Assembly: GCF_937921625.1 (NCBI RefSeq)
Contig: NZ_CAKZTI010000054.1
Location: 1 to 64,000 of the forward strand
Direction: 5' to 3'
Length of the DNA stretch: 64,000 nucleotides
From: an uncultured Campylobacter sp.
GTDB taxonomy: Bacteria; Campylobacterota; Campylobacteria; Campylobacterales; Campylobacteraceae
Part shown: piece after piece, positions 28,174-36,360 of the stretch
Layout: the number at the start of each line of letters is the position of its first letter
Numbering within the stretch: the first letter of the stretch is position 1
Made by a program: the position numbers and the translations under genes
Notes under the pieces: model-generated
Databases searched by the model: none
What the model was told of the DNA's origin: nothing
The model's input: only the letters and a program-made list of their open reading frames with translations

Positions 28174-28203
28174 TTTAAGCTATTTTTAAGTTTTAATCAC
28201 TTC
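28168..28203 (+). repeat. tRNA 3'-flank direct repeat, copy 2
   Basis: CCACCA and the following 30 bases match 261-295 apart from one extra T. As at copy 1, the repeat is followed by a TATAAT promoter and an AT-rich island of small genes. Confidence 0.75.
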
Positions 28204-28266
28204 ATTTTCGCGCACAGCACCTGTCTTAAATTTAGTTATTCCAACCCCTTTCATTTTTATTTTAGA

Positions 28267-28272
28267 TATAAT
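28267..28272 (+). promoter_or_regulatory. -10 box at start of island 2
   Basis: TATAAT in TTTTAGATATAATTTTTCC, behind a T-rich stretch, 91 bases before the Imm32-like start codon. No other strong promoter is seen before the first island genes. Confidence 0.5.
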
Positions 28273-28362
28273 TTTTCCAAAATACTACGAGATCGATTAG
28301 CCGATCGATGAGGTAAATTCATTCGCCAACCGATTAAATTTAAAAAGGAGTATCGGCGATAT

Positions 28363-28632
28363 ATGGAACAGTATGTTATAAAAACATTAGACTATTGCGC
28401 AGAAAAGGGACTGCAGCTACAATGGGAAAAGGACTTCGCGATCTCCGTCAATACTCTCGAAAACGAAGTTACTATAAGGGCGAATAAAAGCGGGCTTATA
28501 TCTCTTGCCAGGCATCTGCTTACTTTAGCGCAAGATTCCGTGCCGAAACATTCGCATATACATCTGGATGAGTATAATTCGCTTGAGGAAGGCTCGTCAG
28601 AACTTATAAACCAAAAAGATACCGAGCGATAA
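28363..28632 (+). CDS. Imm32-like immunity protein
   Basis: An 89-residue acidic protein. The run ANKSGLISLARHLLTLAQDS, then HSHIHLDEYNSLEEGSSELI, matches the recalled pattern of Imm32-type immunity proteins (GNKEGL..LA...L...HxHLDxxN.LEEGS). It would neutralise a polymorphic toxin in the cytoplasm. AAGGAG precedes the ATG by about 12 bases. It is the first gene of island 2. No toxin is nearby, as in island 1. The family call is from memory of motifs and unverified. Confidence 0.6.
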   Translation: MEQYVIKTLDYCAEKGLQLQWEKDFAISVNTLENEVTIRANKSGLISLARHLLTLAQDSVPKHSHIHLDEYNSLEEGSSELINQKDTER

Positions 28633-28663
28633 AGATAAATTTTTATGCTAAAGGAAGGCGACA

Positions 28664-28984
28664 ATGAGAGAAAAACACATTGTAGAGTTATTATCCTCCG
28701 CAATCGAAGGAGACGGGATCATATCCGTAGTATTTAAATTTTTCCATATAGATTGGGAATACACGCTAGAGGAGCTCGATCTAATTATAAATTTTGGTAT
28801 AAAAAATGGCGATCTTCTTATAGAAGATATGCATGATGAAAACAAGCACTACGACAAAATAGATTGGCGGCTAGATAATGTGTATCAAGAGATCGTTATG
28901 GTAGATATTTACAAATATATGCCATTGCTATTTTCTAAATATCCGACGGTACCGGATCCTTATAGGCAGTTCATTACGGAATGA
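28664..28984 (+). CDS. Hypothetical island protein
   Basis: A 106-residue acidic protein, mostly helical by pattern (WEYTLEELDLIINFGIKNGD; DWRLDNVYQEIVMVDIYKYM) with a Pro-rich C-terminus (KYPTVPDPYRQFI). No family is recognised. AAAGGAAGG precedes the ATG. It follows the Imm32-like gene by 31 bases and probably shares its transcript. An immunity role is possible from context only. Confidence 0.5.
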   Translation: MREKHIVELLSSAIEGDGIISVVFKFFHIDWEYTLEELDLIINFGIKNGDLLIEDMHDENKHYDKIDWRLDNVYQEIVMVDIYKYMPLLFSKYPTVPDPYRQFITE

Positions 28985-29087
28985 AATTTGCGTATGACAG
29001 CACGGATAAAAATATAAAATTTAAGATCATACGGTATGGCGCAAAACACGATGAGCAAAGCAGATCATAACGAAAAGGAGCAGCAAA

Positions 29088-29492
29088 ATGCTAGATAGAA
29101 TTGCCGCTTTTTTGACAGGCATAATGTGCTTCTTATATCTTATAAATTTTGCGGTACATAAACATGTAAAGATAGGCGAGAAATATATTAATTTTGATGA
29201 TGCGGGTAGTTTGTGGATATTACCTGCAATCGCATTTATAGTCATAGGTATTTCTGGCTTTTATTTTGCCTTCCGCTCTGAAAAGAACATAAAAAGATAC
29301 CCGAAATATATGTGGTGTAAGGACTGCTTTAAATTTTACATGTACGAGGATGTCAAAAATACGGATCAAATTTGCCCGGACTGCGGCAAAAAGCTTACGG
29401 AGTATAATGACGGCGACTACTGGCGAAGAAACGCCTCCGATCAAAGCGCTAAAGTTCCGAAGATCAAAAAGCGTAAATTTAAAAAGCGATGA
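29088..29492 (+). CDS. Membrane zinc-ribbon protein, paralogue 1
   Basis: A 134-residue protein with two hydrophobic spans (about residues 5-22 and 43-62) and then a cytoplasmic zinc ribbon: CKDC and CPDC pairs about 20 residues apart, with KFYMYEDV between. A basic tail follows. A paralogue with the same plan starts 34 bases downstream. The zinc ribbon suggests protein or nucleic-acid contact close to the membrane. Not a family I can name. AAGGAG precedes the ATG. Confidence 0.6.
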   Translation: MLDRIAAFLTGIMCFLYLINFAVHKHVKIGEKYINFDDAGSLWILPAIAFIVIGISGFYFAFRSEKNIKRYPKYMWCKDCFKFYMYEDVKNTDQICPDCGKKLTEYNDGDYWRRNASDQSAKVPKIKKRKFKKR

Positions 29493-29525
29493 AATTTTGA
29501 TTTGTTATACGAGGAATATATAAAA

Positions 29526-29957
29526 ATGCTAAATAGACTTTTTGCGCTGATCGGCTTTTTCGCTTTTTTCGCATGGAGACTGGCAGCCGCTTTATTGGGG
29601 AGAGTTGATATAAAACCCGGCTTTATGGCATCAGTAAAATTTGATAGTATATATCTGCGTATAATAATTGGAACTTTATGCTTTGCGGCGTGCGCTTTCT
29701 TTTTATATCTCGCATTTCGCCCTGAAAAAAGCATAAAATATTATCCTAAATTTATGCGCTGCAAAGGGTGTCTTAAATTTTATAATTTCTTGGACGTTAA
29801 AGATAGGAGGGTTTGCCCTAAATGCGGAGGCGCGCTGCAAGATTATGCCGAGATAGAAAAGTGGAATCAAATAGAAAAGAATAAAAAGCTTGAAAGATAT
29901 TTTAAATTTGAAAAAGAGTGGCTAAAGATGATAAAAAAACAAGGGAGCGAGAAATAA
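29526..29957 (+). CDS. Membrane zinc-ribbon protein, paralogue 2
   Basis: A 143-residue relative of the preceding gene: two hydrophobic spans (about 4-20 and 44-62), FRPEKSIKYYPKFM, then CKGC and CPKC ribbons with KFYNFLDV between, and a charged helical C-terminus (EKWNQIEKNKKLERYFKF) absent from paralogue 1. The ATG at 29526 is preferred to an upstream in-frame TTG at 29502. Tandem duplication followed by divergence, as in island 1, is the likely origin. Confidence 0.6.
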   Translation: MLNRLFALIGFFAFFAWRLAAALLGRVDIKPGFMASVKFDSIYLRIIIGTLCFAACAFFLYLAFRPEKSIKYYPKFMRCKGCLKFYNFLDVKDRRVCPKCGGALQDYAEIEKWNQIEKNKKLERYFKFEKEWLKMIKKQGSEK

Positions 29958-29958
29958 A

Positions 29959-30366
29959 ATGATAAATTATAAAAATATCGGCTCTATTTGTGAGCTTAAC
30001 TCTTTGTCTAAAAGCAGCTCGGATATATATTTGCTTATCGGATCGCACTTTATGGATAAGATAGATATCTTTAGTAATATCGCAACGGATTTTCTTATAG
30101 GCGTCAAGTGGATATTCTTCTACGCAGAGAAAGCGTCGCAATTAGAAGATATCTTTGATAGCTTTATAGAGCGGCACGATTTATTGGATATAGTTACATT
30201 GTCATACGGAATCGATGAAAAAACGGAGCTTGTAAATCTATTTTTATCCAAGATTACTCCAACAACTATGGGCGTATCAATATTAGATGAGAAAAATGCC
30301 GCCGAAAGCGAGCTATTGCATGAAATTCTAAAAGGCGTAAATGATAAAAATAGCGATAAAATTTAA
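29959..30366 (+). CDS. Hypothetical island protein
   Basis: A 135-residue protein of unknown family. It contains SSSDIYLLIGSHFMDKIDIF, a central WIFFYAEKASQLEDIF and a C-terminal helix (AESELLHEILKGVND). It starts two bases after the previous stop with only a weak GAGAA site, so translation is probably coupled to the zinc-ribbon gene. No membrane span or signal. Confidence 0.45.
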   Translation: MINYKNIGSICELNSLSKSSSDIYLLIGSHFMDKIDIFSNIATDFLIGVKWIFFYAEKASQLEDIFDSFIERHDLLDIVTLSYGIDEKTELVNLFLSKITPTTMGVSILDEKNAAESELLHEILKGVNDKNSDKI

Positions 30367-30379
30367 AATAAGGTGAAAT

Positions 30380-30889
30380 ATGCAGCAAAATGAAGAATTG
30401 TATTATTTAATAGCTGGATTTCTATCCGATTGGTGCGATATAGAGCTGTTTTGCGATGAATTTTATAAGATGTATGATTTGGAATCGCAATATTGTGTAA
30501 CCAATAAAGCGGAAGAGCAGGCATTAAAAGAATTGGATATGATGGCGGGTAGATTTTCTGAGTTTGATGAAGATTTTAAAAAGGCTCCTAACATATTTTT
30601 TAAAGAAGGCGAGATAAGGCAAAAGACAGAAGAAATTTTTCGATTATTTTCTAATATCAAAATTTCAAAAGAGGAATTTTTTAGATTTTTGAAAGAACAG
30701 AGAGGGCTAAATTTTTCGATTGGCGTTGATTTGGGCGAAGGCTATGTAATGTGCCCGAATTGCTCTAATGCAATGAAGGTAGATGGACGCCAAAGCGTAA
30801 TTACATGCGATAATAAATATTGTATCACTAAGTTTATCAATCCTTTAGCGAAATTAACGCTTGCGGAGATTAAGATTGGAAATGAATAA
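30380..30889 (+). CDS. Hypothetical protein with C-terminal zinc ribbon
   Basis: A 169-residue protein. The N-terminal 110 residues are helical and acidic (GFLSDWCDIELFCDEFYKMYD). The C-terminus carries a CPNC pair and, 16 residues later, a C-x5-C pair (TCDNKYC), a plausible zinc ribbon. It is the third ribbon protein of island 2, but it lacks the membrane spans of the other two. AAGGTG precedes the ATG. Function unknown. Confidence 0.5.
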   Translation: MQQNEELYYLIAGFLSDWCDIELFCDEFYKMYDLESQYCVTNKAEEQALKELDMMAGRFSEFDEDFKKAPNIFFKEGEIRQKTEEIFRLFSNIKISKEEFFRFLKEQRGLNFSIGVDLGEGYVMCPNCSNAMKVDGRQSVITCDNKYCITKFINPLAKLTLAEIKIGNE

Positions 30890-30938
30890 AATTTGATTTA
30901 GACAAAATAATTTAATACAAAATTTATGGAGAAAATAG

Positions 30939-31343
30939 ATGCTTAATTTAGAAGGGCAGGAATTCCGCGTAAAGAGTATTTATGATAATATCGAGGAGGC
31001 TTCTAGCATAAAGTAGCAAAAAATGTATTGGCTGAATGAGAACAACGTAGAGGGCTATATTTCATCGTATATAGAGCTAATGTGTACACTTTTTGATGAT
31101 TTTGATTTCGACGATTTTGTAAAAAATACGGCTTGTCGTTTAGGATTCCCACTAAAACTTATAGAATTATTGCAAGAATTTAGAGATACTATAAAAAATT
31201 ATCAAGCCAAAGACGAAACCGATGATCGCGCCATTATAGAGGATCCAAATTGGCATATCGTAGTAGAAAAGGCGCGAGACGTCATAAAAGAATGGAATAA
31301 ATACGATTTAGGCTCGAACGATAGAGCATTTAAATTAAATTAG
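30939..31343 (+). pseudogene. Island gene interrupted by an in-frame amber codon
   Basis: An ATG at 30939 with a good GGAG site opens a frame of 25 codons that ends in TAG at 31014-31016. The same frame continues without break for 108 more codons to 31343, beginning QKMYWLNENNVEGYI. Reading through, the protein would be 134 residues, including a Phe/Asp-rich FDDFDFDDF and a C-terminal DPNWHIVVEKARDVIKEW. The ATG at 31023 has no ribosome site. The simplest view is a recent nonsense mutation. Suppression or restart at 31023 cannot be excluded. Confidence 0.6.
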
Positions 31344-31373
31344 GTAGTAAAAAACAAAAAATAGGATTTTAAT

Positions 31374-31856
31374 ATGATAAAAAATGAATTTGAATTTTTA
31401 ATTGCCTCCGTGCCGGATAGAGAAAAAGTAGTAGCCGAGATCTGGCATATGGGCAGAGAGGCTTTAATAGAGATCAACCATGAAACGAATAAGCTTTTGG
31501 TCGCTGCTACCGAGACTCGGCATAATATCAATTTTTACGAGCTTATATGGGCGCTATATGCTGGGGGATTATGGCTAAAAGATGGAAATCAAACACCGAA
31601 TTTTACGGAGCAATTTGAGAAATTTTCAAAAAGAAACGGAAGATGTTCGAAAAATATCTTTAAATTTACAAGATATGAGAATAAAGTGAGTATAGAACAT
31701 AAAGGCAATCTAATAGCGCATGTCATAAAAGATGGCGACGCCCTATCGGTAGGTTTGTTAAATTTTGGATTTGAATTAAAAGACTGCGTAGAGCTCGAAA
31801 ATTTCGTATGGGCTTTGCAAAATTCTAGGAAACTGCTAGATAGCGCGGTCAGCTGA
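31374..31856 (+). CDS. Hypothetical island protein, possible immunity type
   Basis: A 160-residue soluble protein. The start EFEFLIASVPDREKVVAEIWHMGREALIEINHE has the strand pattern (AEIW..xxALIEIN) seen in several small immunity families, followed by FYELIWALYAGGLWL. The C-terminal half repeats a beta pattern (KVSIEHKGNLIAHVIKD). No membrane span. It is in line with the preceding amber-interrupted gene. No secure family. Confidence 0.5.
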   Translation: MIKNEFEFLIASVPDREKVVAEIWHMGREALIEINHETNKLLVAATETRHNINFYELIWALYAGGLWLKDGNQTPNFTEQFEKFSKRNGRCSKNIFKFTRYENKVSIEHKGNLIAHVIKDGDALSVGLLNFGFELKDCVELENFVWALQNSRKLLDSAVS

Positions 31857-31891
31857 GTATCGCGGCAAAAACATCTATAAAGGATAATAAA

Positions 31892-32260
31892 ATGACCGAT
31901 TATTTCGTAAGAAAAGAAAGCGCTATAAAATTAAATAAGCTTTTGGGGTTAGATTCTACGGGAAATGAGCAGGATTGGGAGCTAGAATTAGCAGATATCG
32001 GCAAAATTACGTCAATGATAAATCTACTAGAAAACAAGACATTAAATTTCCAAGACAAGATTGCTCTGTCGCATTTAATTGTTGCTTCGTTTGAGAAAGA
32101 GGATGAAGAGCTAGGCACAGTGAGCAAAGATAGGGTTAAAATATTTGCAGACTTTCTGGGCGATAACTTACAAATTAAAAATATCATAAGAGAATACTGG
32201 GTAGTTGCGTATGGGAATTTGAGTAGAAATTTAGCCTATTTGATATTTGAGGATAAATAA
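31892..32260 (+). CDS. Hypothetical island protein
   Basis: A 122-residue, apparently all-helical acidic protein (DKIALSHLIVASFEKEDEEL; FLGDNLQIKNIIREYW). The C-terminal EYWVVAYGNLSRNLAYLIF resembles small helical immunity proteins, but I cannot name a family. AAAGGATAA precedes the ATG. It is the last intact gene of island 2. Confidence 0.5.
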   Translation: MTDYFVRKESAIKLNKLLGLDSTGNEQDWELELADIGKITSMINLLENKTLNFQDKIALSHLIVASFEKEDEELGTVSKDRVKIFADFLGDNLQIKNIIREYWVVAYGNLSRNLAYLIFEDK

Positions 32261-32563
32261 AGGTATTAAATTGTGAAATTCTGAATAACAAACGATTAAT
32301 GCATACGAGCAAGCACTAGCGCATAGTTTTGCGCACGGCTCGTTTATAAACAATTCCAAGATATCCAAGCCAAAAAATAATTTACAAACGAATGACAGAT
32401 AATACAGGTCAAGTCCTAGCGACCAAGCAAAAGGTGGAGGGAATGGGCTTAAATTTAATTAAGTTCGCTCCAAATTTAACCCGCTCCGGCGCATTAAATT
32501 TTATGATAAATTTACGTTTAGGCACTCGGATATCCCTAAGTCCGAGTGCGTTAAATTTCAAAT
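32261..32563. other. End of island 2, non-coding with two hairpins
   Basis: No intact gene. A stem-loop with CGAGC/GCTCG outer and GCGCA/TGCGC inner arms lies at about 32308-32342. A second, GCACTCGGA (32522-32530) with TCCGAGTGC (32541-32549), sits just beyond the rclA-like stop and may terminate transcription from either direction. Confidence 0.5.
32522..32549. terminator. Bidirectional hairpin after rclA-like gene
   Basis: A perfect 9-bp stem with a 10-base loop between island 2 and the convergent rclA-like gene. The flanks are AT-rich but lack a clean T run, so termination is probable, not certain. Confidence 0.5.
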
Positions 32564-33904
32564 TTAAAACTGTCCGAAAAGATCGTTCAGCGCCTCGCTG
32601 ATGCTCGGGTGCGTAAAAATTTGGTTTTTGAAAAAGTCCGCCTTCGCGCCCAGCGCCATGGCGATCGCCAGCTCATTAACGATCTCGTGCGCGTTTACGC
32701 AGTGAAGCGCCGCACCTAAAATTTCGCCGCTAGCCGCGTCCACGACCGCTTTCATCATTCCCTCGTCATGCGCTACGACCTTGGCGCCCGGCACCGCCGC
32801 CATCGAAAGCTTCAACACCTTGATCTCGCGTCCGCTCGCTCTTGCTTTGCGCTCGCTAAGGCCGATGCGAGCTAGCGGCGTGCGGGTAAACAGCACGCTT
32901 GCATGCGGTGCGCGGTTTTTCGTAGTGCGCGCGCCGTCTCCGAAAAGCGCGCTAAAAATGATCCTAAAATCGTCTAAGCTCGTGTAGGTAAACATCTCGC
33001 CGCCGCGCACGTCGCCTGCCGCGTAGATGCTCGCGGCCGAGCTTTGCAGATGTTCGTTCGTGATGATATTGCCGTATACGTCCGTCTGCACCCCAGCAGC
33101 GGCTAAATTTAGCTCGCCCGTATTTGCGCGACGACCGAGGGCGTATAAAAACGCATCCGCCACGATCGTTTCGCTCTCGCCCGCGAGGTTAAATTTTAGC
33201 TCCCCGCCCTTTAAGCTCAAAAACTCGCAGCCTTCGATAATCTCCACGCCTTGGGCCTGCAGAGCGGATTTGGCGCTGGCAGCCACGTCCTCATCCTCGT
33301 TTTTCATAAATTTCGAGCGCATCAGCACGCTTACTTTCGAGCCGAATCCCGCAAACATCGAAGCAAACTCAAGCCCGATAAATCCGCCGCCGATGATTAC
33401 TAGATGCTTCGGCAGGATCTTTAAATTTAAAATTTCTTCGCTACTATAAGCGATCTGCGAGCTTACCTCAAAGCTAGGCTCGACCTCCCTCGAGCCCGTA
33501 TTTACGACGATCGTTTCTGCCGAAATTTCACGTGTTTGTCCGTCAGGACTTAGCACGCGCACGGAATTCGCGCTCGTAAATGAGCCCTCGCCATCGATTA
33601 CATCGATATTTGGGCTTCCCTTTAGCATGGCTAAATTTTTCGCCCTCAGCGCCTCTACGAGCTCGTCCTTTTTCTGCATGCTCAGCACGAAATACTCTCC
33701 GAGCACGCTGAAATTTACGAAGCCAGCTTCCTTGCTCGCCGTAACTAGTCGCTTGGTCGGGATGCAGCCTACGTTGATGCAGGTGCCGCCGTACATTTGC
33801 GGCGAGCGCTCGATGAGAGCGACCTTTTTACCTAGCGCGGCGGATTTTGCGGCAAGGGTTTTGCCTGCTTTGCCAAAGCCTATTACGATGATATCATAAT
33901 CCAT
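32564..33904 (-). CDS. rclA: RclA-like pyridine nucleotide-disulfide oxidoreductase
   Basis: A 446-residue FAD/NAD(P)H flavoprotein. IIVIGFGKAGKTLA is the FAD Rossmann motif, YGGTCINVGCIPTK carries the redox Cys pair, VIIGGGFIGLEFASMF is the NAD(P)H motif, and THPSISEALNDLF holds the C-terminal His. PNIDVIDG, TYTSLDDFRII and the C-terminus match E. coli RclA, a copper-stimulated reductase protecting against hypothiocyanite and reactive chlorine. AAAGGATT precedes the ATG. A TetR regulator lies upstream on the same strand. The RclA assignment within the family is likely, by recalled alignment. Confidence 0.8.
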   Translation of the reverse strand: MDYDIIVIGFGKAGKTLAAKSAALGKKVALIERSPQMYGGTCINVGCIPTKRLVTASKEAGFVNFSVLGEYFVLSMQKKDELVEALRAKNLAMLKGSPNIDVIDGEGSFTSANSVRVLSPDGQTREISAETIVVNTGSREVEPSFEVSSQIAYSSEEILNLKILPKHLVIIGGGFIGLEFASMFAGFGSKVSVLMRSKFMKNEDEDVAASAKSALQAQGVEIIEGCEFLSLKGGELKFNLAGESETIVADAFLYALGRRANTGELNLAAAGVQTDVYGNIITNEHLQSSAASIYAAGDVRGGEMFTYTSLDDFRIIFSALFGDGARTTKNRAPHASVLFTRTPLARIGLSERKARASGREIKVLKLSMAAVPGAKVVAHDEGMMKAVVDAASGEILGAALHCVNAHEIVNELAIAMALGAKADFFKNQIFTHPSISEALNDLFGQF

Positions 33905-34239
33905 TTTTAATCCTTTTGATCTGAAATTTCGCGGGATTATAAGAGGTTTTATTAAATTTAAAATCTGAGTGGCGCAAATTTAAAGGCGCAGGCAAGCGGC
34001 GCGAAATTCCACGACGAAATTTTAACTTCGGCACAGAATTTAATACAGAAAATAAAAATTTCAGCTCTAATCGTTTCAAAAATTTTGCATCAATAGAATT
34101 AAAATTTTAAGTGCGGGATACGTGGCATTTTATAGCGCTTGGTAACGGATAGAATCCAAGCTACAAAATCCAAGTCCCAAACCGCTCATAAAATTTAAAG
34201 GTGCGAAAAACGCGGAATTTGCGCTGTAAAATTCCGCCA
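33905..34239. other. Non-coding spacer
   Basis: About 335 bases with no gene between the TetR gene and the rclA-like gene. Only AATTT-rich words are seen; no terminator or promoter stands out. Confidence 0.5.
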
Positions 34240-34863
34240 TTAGCGCTTTTTTACGCCGAGCAAAAACATATCGATGCGGTCTTTGATTAGCTCGCTCGCT
34301 TTGAAATTTAGCTTTTCGTCGAAAAACAGCAGCCTGCTAAAATGCGGCTCTCTAAGCAAAAAGCAAAAATATAGCGCTAGGCTTTTTGCCGTGCGTCCGG
34401 GCGCAAACTCGTCCTCATGCGCCGCCAAATACTCATCCAGCGCATTCGGCGAACCTAGCACGCCGCTTTTTAAAAAGATTTTTGGGCTCTCGCTAAGCGC
34501 TCCGTTAAAGCCGCTGAAAAGCATCAGTCGGTAGAATTTTATCGCTTCCGGAGCGAAAAGAAACTCCAGATAAATCCCTGCAAACTCCTGCAGATACTCA
34601 CGCAATTTTAGGTCTTTATTAATTCGCATGCGCTCGTTCATGCGCTCATCGAGCTTTTTGCTTTGCAATTCGATGATGCGCAAAAATAGGCTTTCTTTGT
34701 TATCAAAATACTTATAAACCGACGATAGCGAGCCGCCGCTAAGCTCGATGATATCGCTTAAGCTCGTAGCCTCGTAACCTTTGGCTAAAAACAGCTCCAG
34801 CGCCGCGTCTAAAATGAGCTTGCAGCGAATTTCGGATTTTTTATATTTAGGCGATTCGGGCAT
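34240..34863 (-). CDS. TetR/AcrR-family regulator, CmeR-like
   Basis: A 207-residue repressor. The HTH is ALELFLAKGYEATSLSDIIELSGGSLSSVYKYF (about residues 19-50), very close in pattern to C. jejuni CmeR, a repressor of a multidrug efflux pump. The C-terminal ligand-binding part is helical with LALYFCFLLREPHF. GGAGG precedes the ATG. No efflux genes are adjacent; the nearest same-strand gene is the rclA-like flavoprotein. A palindrome just upstream suggests self-regulation. Confidence 0.85.
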   Translation of the reverse strand: MPESPKYKKSEIRCKLILDAALELFLAKGYEATSLSDIIELSGGSLSSVYKYFDNKESLFLRIIELQSKKLDERMNERMRINKDLKLREYLQEFAGIYLEFLFAPEAIKFYRLMLFSGFNGALSESPKIFLKSGVLGSPNALDEYLAAHEDEFAPGRTAKSLALYFCFLLREPHFSRLLFFDEKLNFKASELIKDRIDMFLLGVKKR

Positions 34864-34895
34864 TTCGCCTCCTTTGAAATACTAAAATTTTTTGT

Positions 34896-34916
34896 AAGTG
34901 TATAAAAAATATACTT
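34896..34916. promoter_or_regulatory. Candidate TetR operator
   Basis: A 21-base imperfect palindrome whose core is GTATA-AAAAA-TATAC with AAGT/ACTT outer arms. It is 33-53 bases upstream of the TetR gene start, the usual place for an autoregulatory operator. Confidence 0.45.
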
Positions 34917-35140
34917 AATTAAGCAACATTATTGGGCTAAAATTCTAAAAGCTCAGCAAAAAATAATTTTGCGCGGCTTTGCAAGCGAAGCGAAATTTTA
35001 TATCTAGCGGGCGCAAGCGAGCGGAATTTATCGCGCGCCAGCTGCGATAAAGCGGAATCTATCTTTGTAAACGAAGCGTTTAATGCCTATTTTAGGCAAA
35101 TTTAGCAATAATTACCTAAAACGCTAAAAGGCATCTTTGT

Positions 35141-35776
35141 ATGAAAAAAGTCTCGATCGGCGAAGCAGCCGAAATTTTAGGAATTTCAAAAGAAGCCGTC
35201 TATAACCGTATCCGCAGAAATTCCTTGCGCGCCGAGGAAAGCGGCGGCGTACGCTACGTGCTTTTAGATGATGAAATGCAAAGCGAGCCCGCTTCGCAAA
35301 GCTCTGCGAAAAGCTCGCGTACTAGTGGCACAGCTGGCACTCAAAGCTTCATCGACTATCTCATCAAAGAAATCTCCGAACTAAAGGGCAAAATCGAAGC
35401 ACTACAAAGCGATAAGGACAGACTTCACAAAGAAAAAGAGGAAATTTTAATCGCCTCGAAAGATGAAATCAAGCTGATGTATAAAGAGCGCGATGAGAAG
35501 CTCAGGTATTTTTTGTCGTTTTTCGACAAACCGCTGCTTTCGAACAAAAGTCGCGAGGTCAAACCCTATGATGTCGAAATCAAAGAAAAAACTTTTGATC
35601 GCAGCGAATGGACGAGCCTTGCAAAATTCGTAAAATCGCTCAAACGCAAAAAGCGCCTCAAAGCGCAAAGCTTAATCATCGAAAACATCGGCAAGAGCGA
35701 GTTTATCCGCGTCGAGGGAAACGAGCTTTTGATAAATCAAAGCCTAGATATAAAATCACTGAAAGGATCTAAATGA
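35141..35776 (+). CDS. HTH and coiled-coil DNA-binding protein
   Basis: A 211-residue protein. The N-terminus VSIGEAAEILGISKEAVYNRIRRN is a clear helix-turn-helix of the excisionase/MerR-like type. A coiled coil follows (about 75-125, ELKGKIEALQSDKDRLHKEKEE). The C-terminus is basic, with SLKRKKRLKAQ. It overlaps the UPF0323 lipoprotein gene by 4 bases (ATGA). In C. jejuni a similar protein stands next to Cj0371. It probably regulates transcription or binds chromosomal DNA; target unknown. Confidence 0.7.
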   Translation: MKKVSIGEAAEILGISKEAVYNRIRRNSLRAEESGGVRYVLLDDEMQSEPASQSSAKSSRTSGTAGTQSFIDYLIKEISELKGKIEALQSDKDRLHKEKEEILIASKDEIKLMYKERDEKLRYFLSFFDKPLLSNKSREVKPYDVEIKEKTFDRSEWTSLAKFVKSLKRKKRLKAQSLIIENIGKSEFIRVEGNELLINQSLDIKSLKGSK

Positions 35777-36360
35777 AACTACGCAAAATCGCTAGCTATG
35801 CGCTGGTAAGCGGCTTCGGCCTCGTTATGACGGGCTCGCTAGCGGGCTGCGACGATAAGGAGCAGGAGCAAAACGTCCGCTTGCAAGAGGGCGCGCTCGT
35901 GCGGCTCGAAGAGGTCGCGCCGGGAAAATATAAAATTTTAGAGGAATTTCCGAGCGAAAAGACCCAGATCATCTTAAAATCGCTCGACGGCACGGAGAGA
36001 ATTTTAAGCGACGAGGAAACCAAAGCCCTTCTAGCCGAAGAAAACGCCAAAATCGACGCCGGCACTTCAAATTTGACGAACCAAAACGCGCAGCTTAGCA
36101 GCGGCGGCATGAGCCTGGGCGAAGCGATCTTGGCAAGCGCTGCGGGAGCCATCATCGGCTCGTGGATCGGCGGCAAGCTGTTTAACAACCCCGCCTATCA
36201 AAGCCAGCGCCAAACCGCCTATAAAAGCCCGAGCGCCTACTCCAGAAGCGTCGATAGCTTCAATCAAGCAAAGCAGCAAAACGCCAAGGCGCGAAGCGGC
36301 AGAAGCGGATTTTTCGGCGGAAGCAAAAGCGGCAAGAGCGGCGGATTTTTCGGCGGCTAA
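35773..36360 (+). CDS. UPF0323 family lipoprotein (Cj0371-like)
   Basis: A 195-residue lipoprotein. The signal peptide ends in a lipobox GSLAGC, with Cys at about residue 26. Conserved Campylobacter features are LKSLDGTERILSDEE, then ILASAAGAIIGSWIGGKLFNN, a glycine-zipper-like helix, and a Gly/Ser/Lys-rich tail ending GFFGG. It matches C. jejuni Cj0371, reported to affect motility and virulence. Location would be the periplasmic face or outer membrane. It is translationally coupled to the upstream HTH gene. Confidence 0.9.
   Translation: MKLRKIASYALVSGFGLVMTGSLAGCDDKEQEQNVRLQEGALVRLEEVAPGKYKILEEFPSEKTQIILKSLDGTERILSDEETKALLAEENAKIDAGTSNLTNQNAQLSSGGMSLGEAILASAAGAIIGSWIGGKLFNNPAYQSQRQTAYKSPSAYSRSVDSFNQAKQQNAKARSGRSGFFGGSKSGKSGGFFGG

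Noticed and set aside
28129..28311. A 60-codon frame starting in tRNA-Val
   Set aside because: Begins inside the tRNA gene and covers its trailer repeat and promoter.
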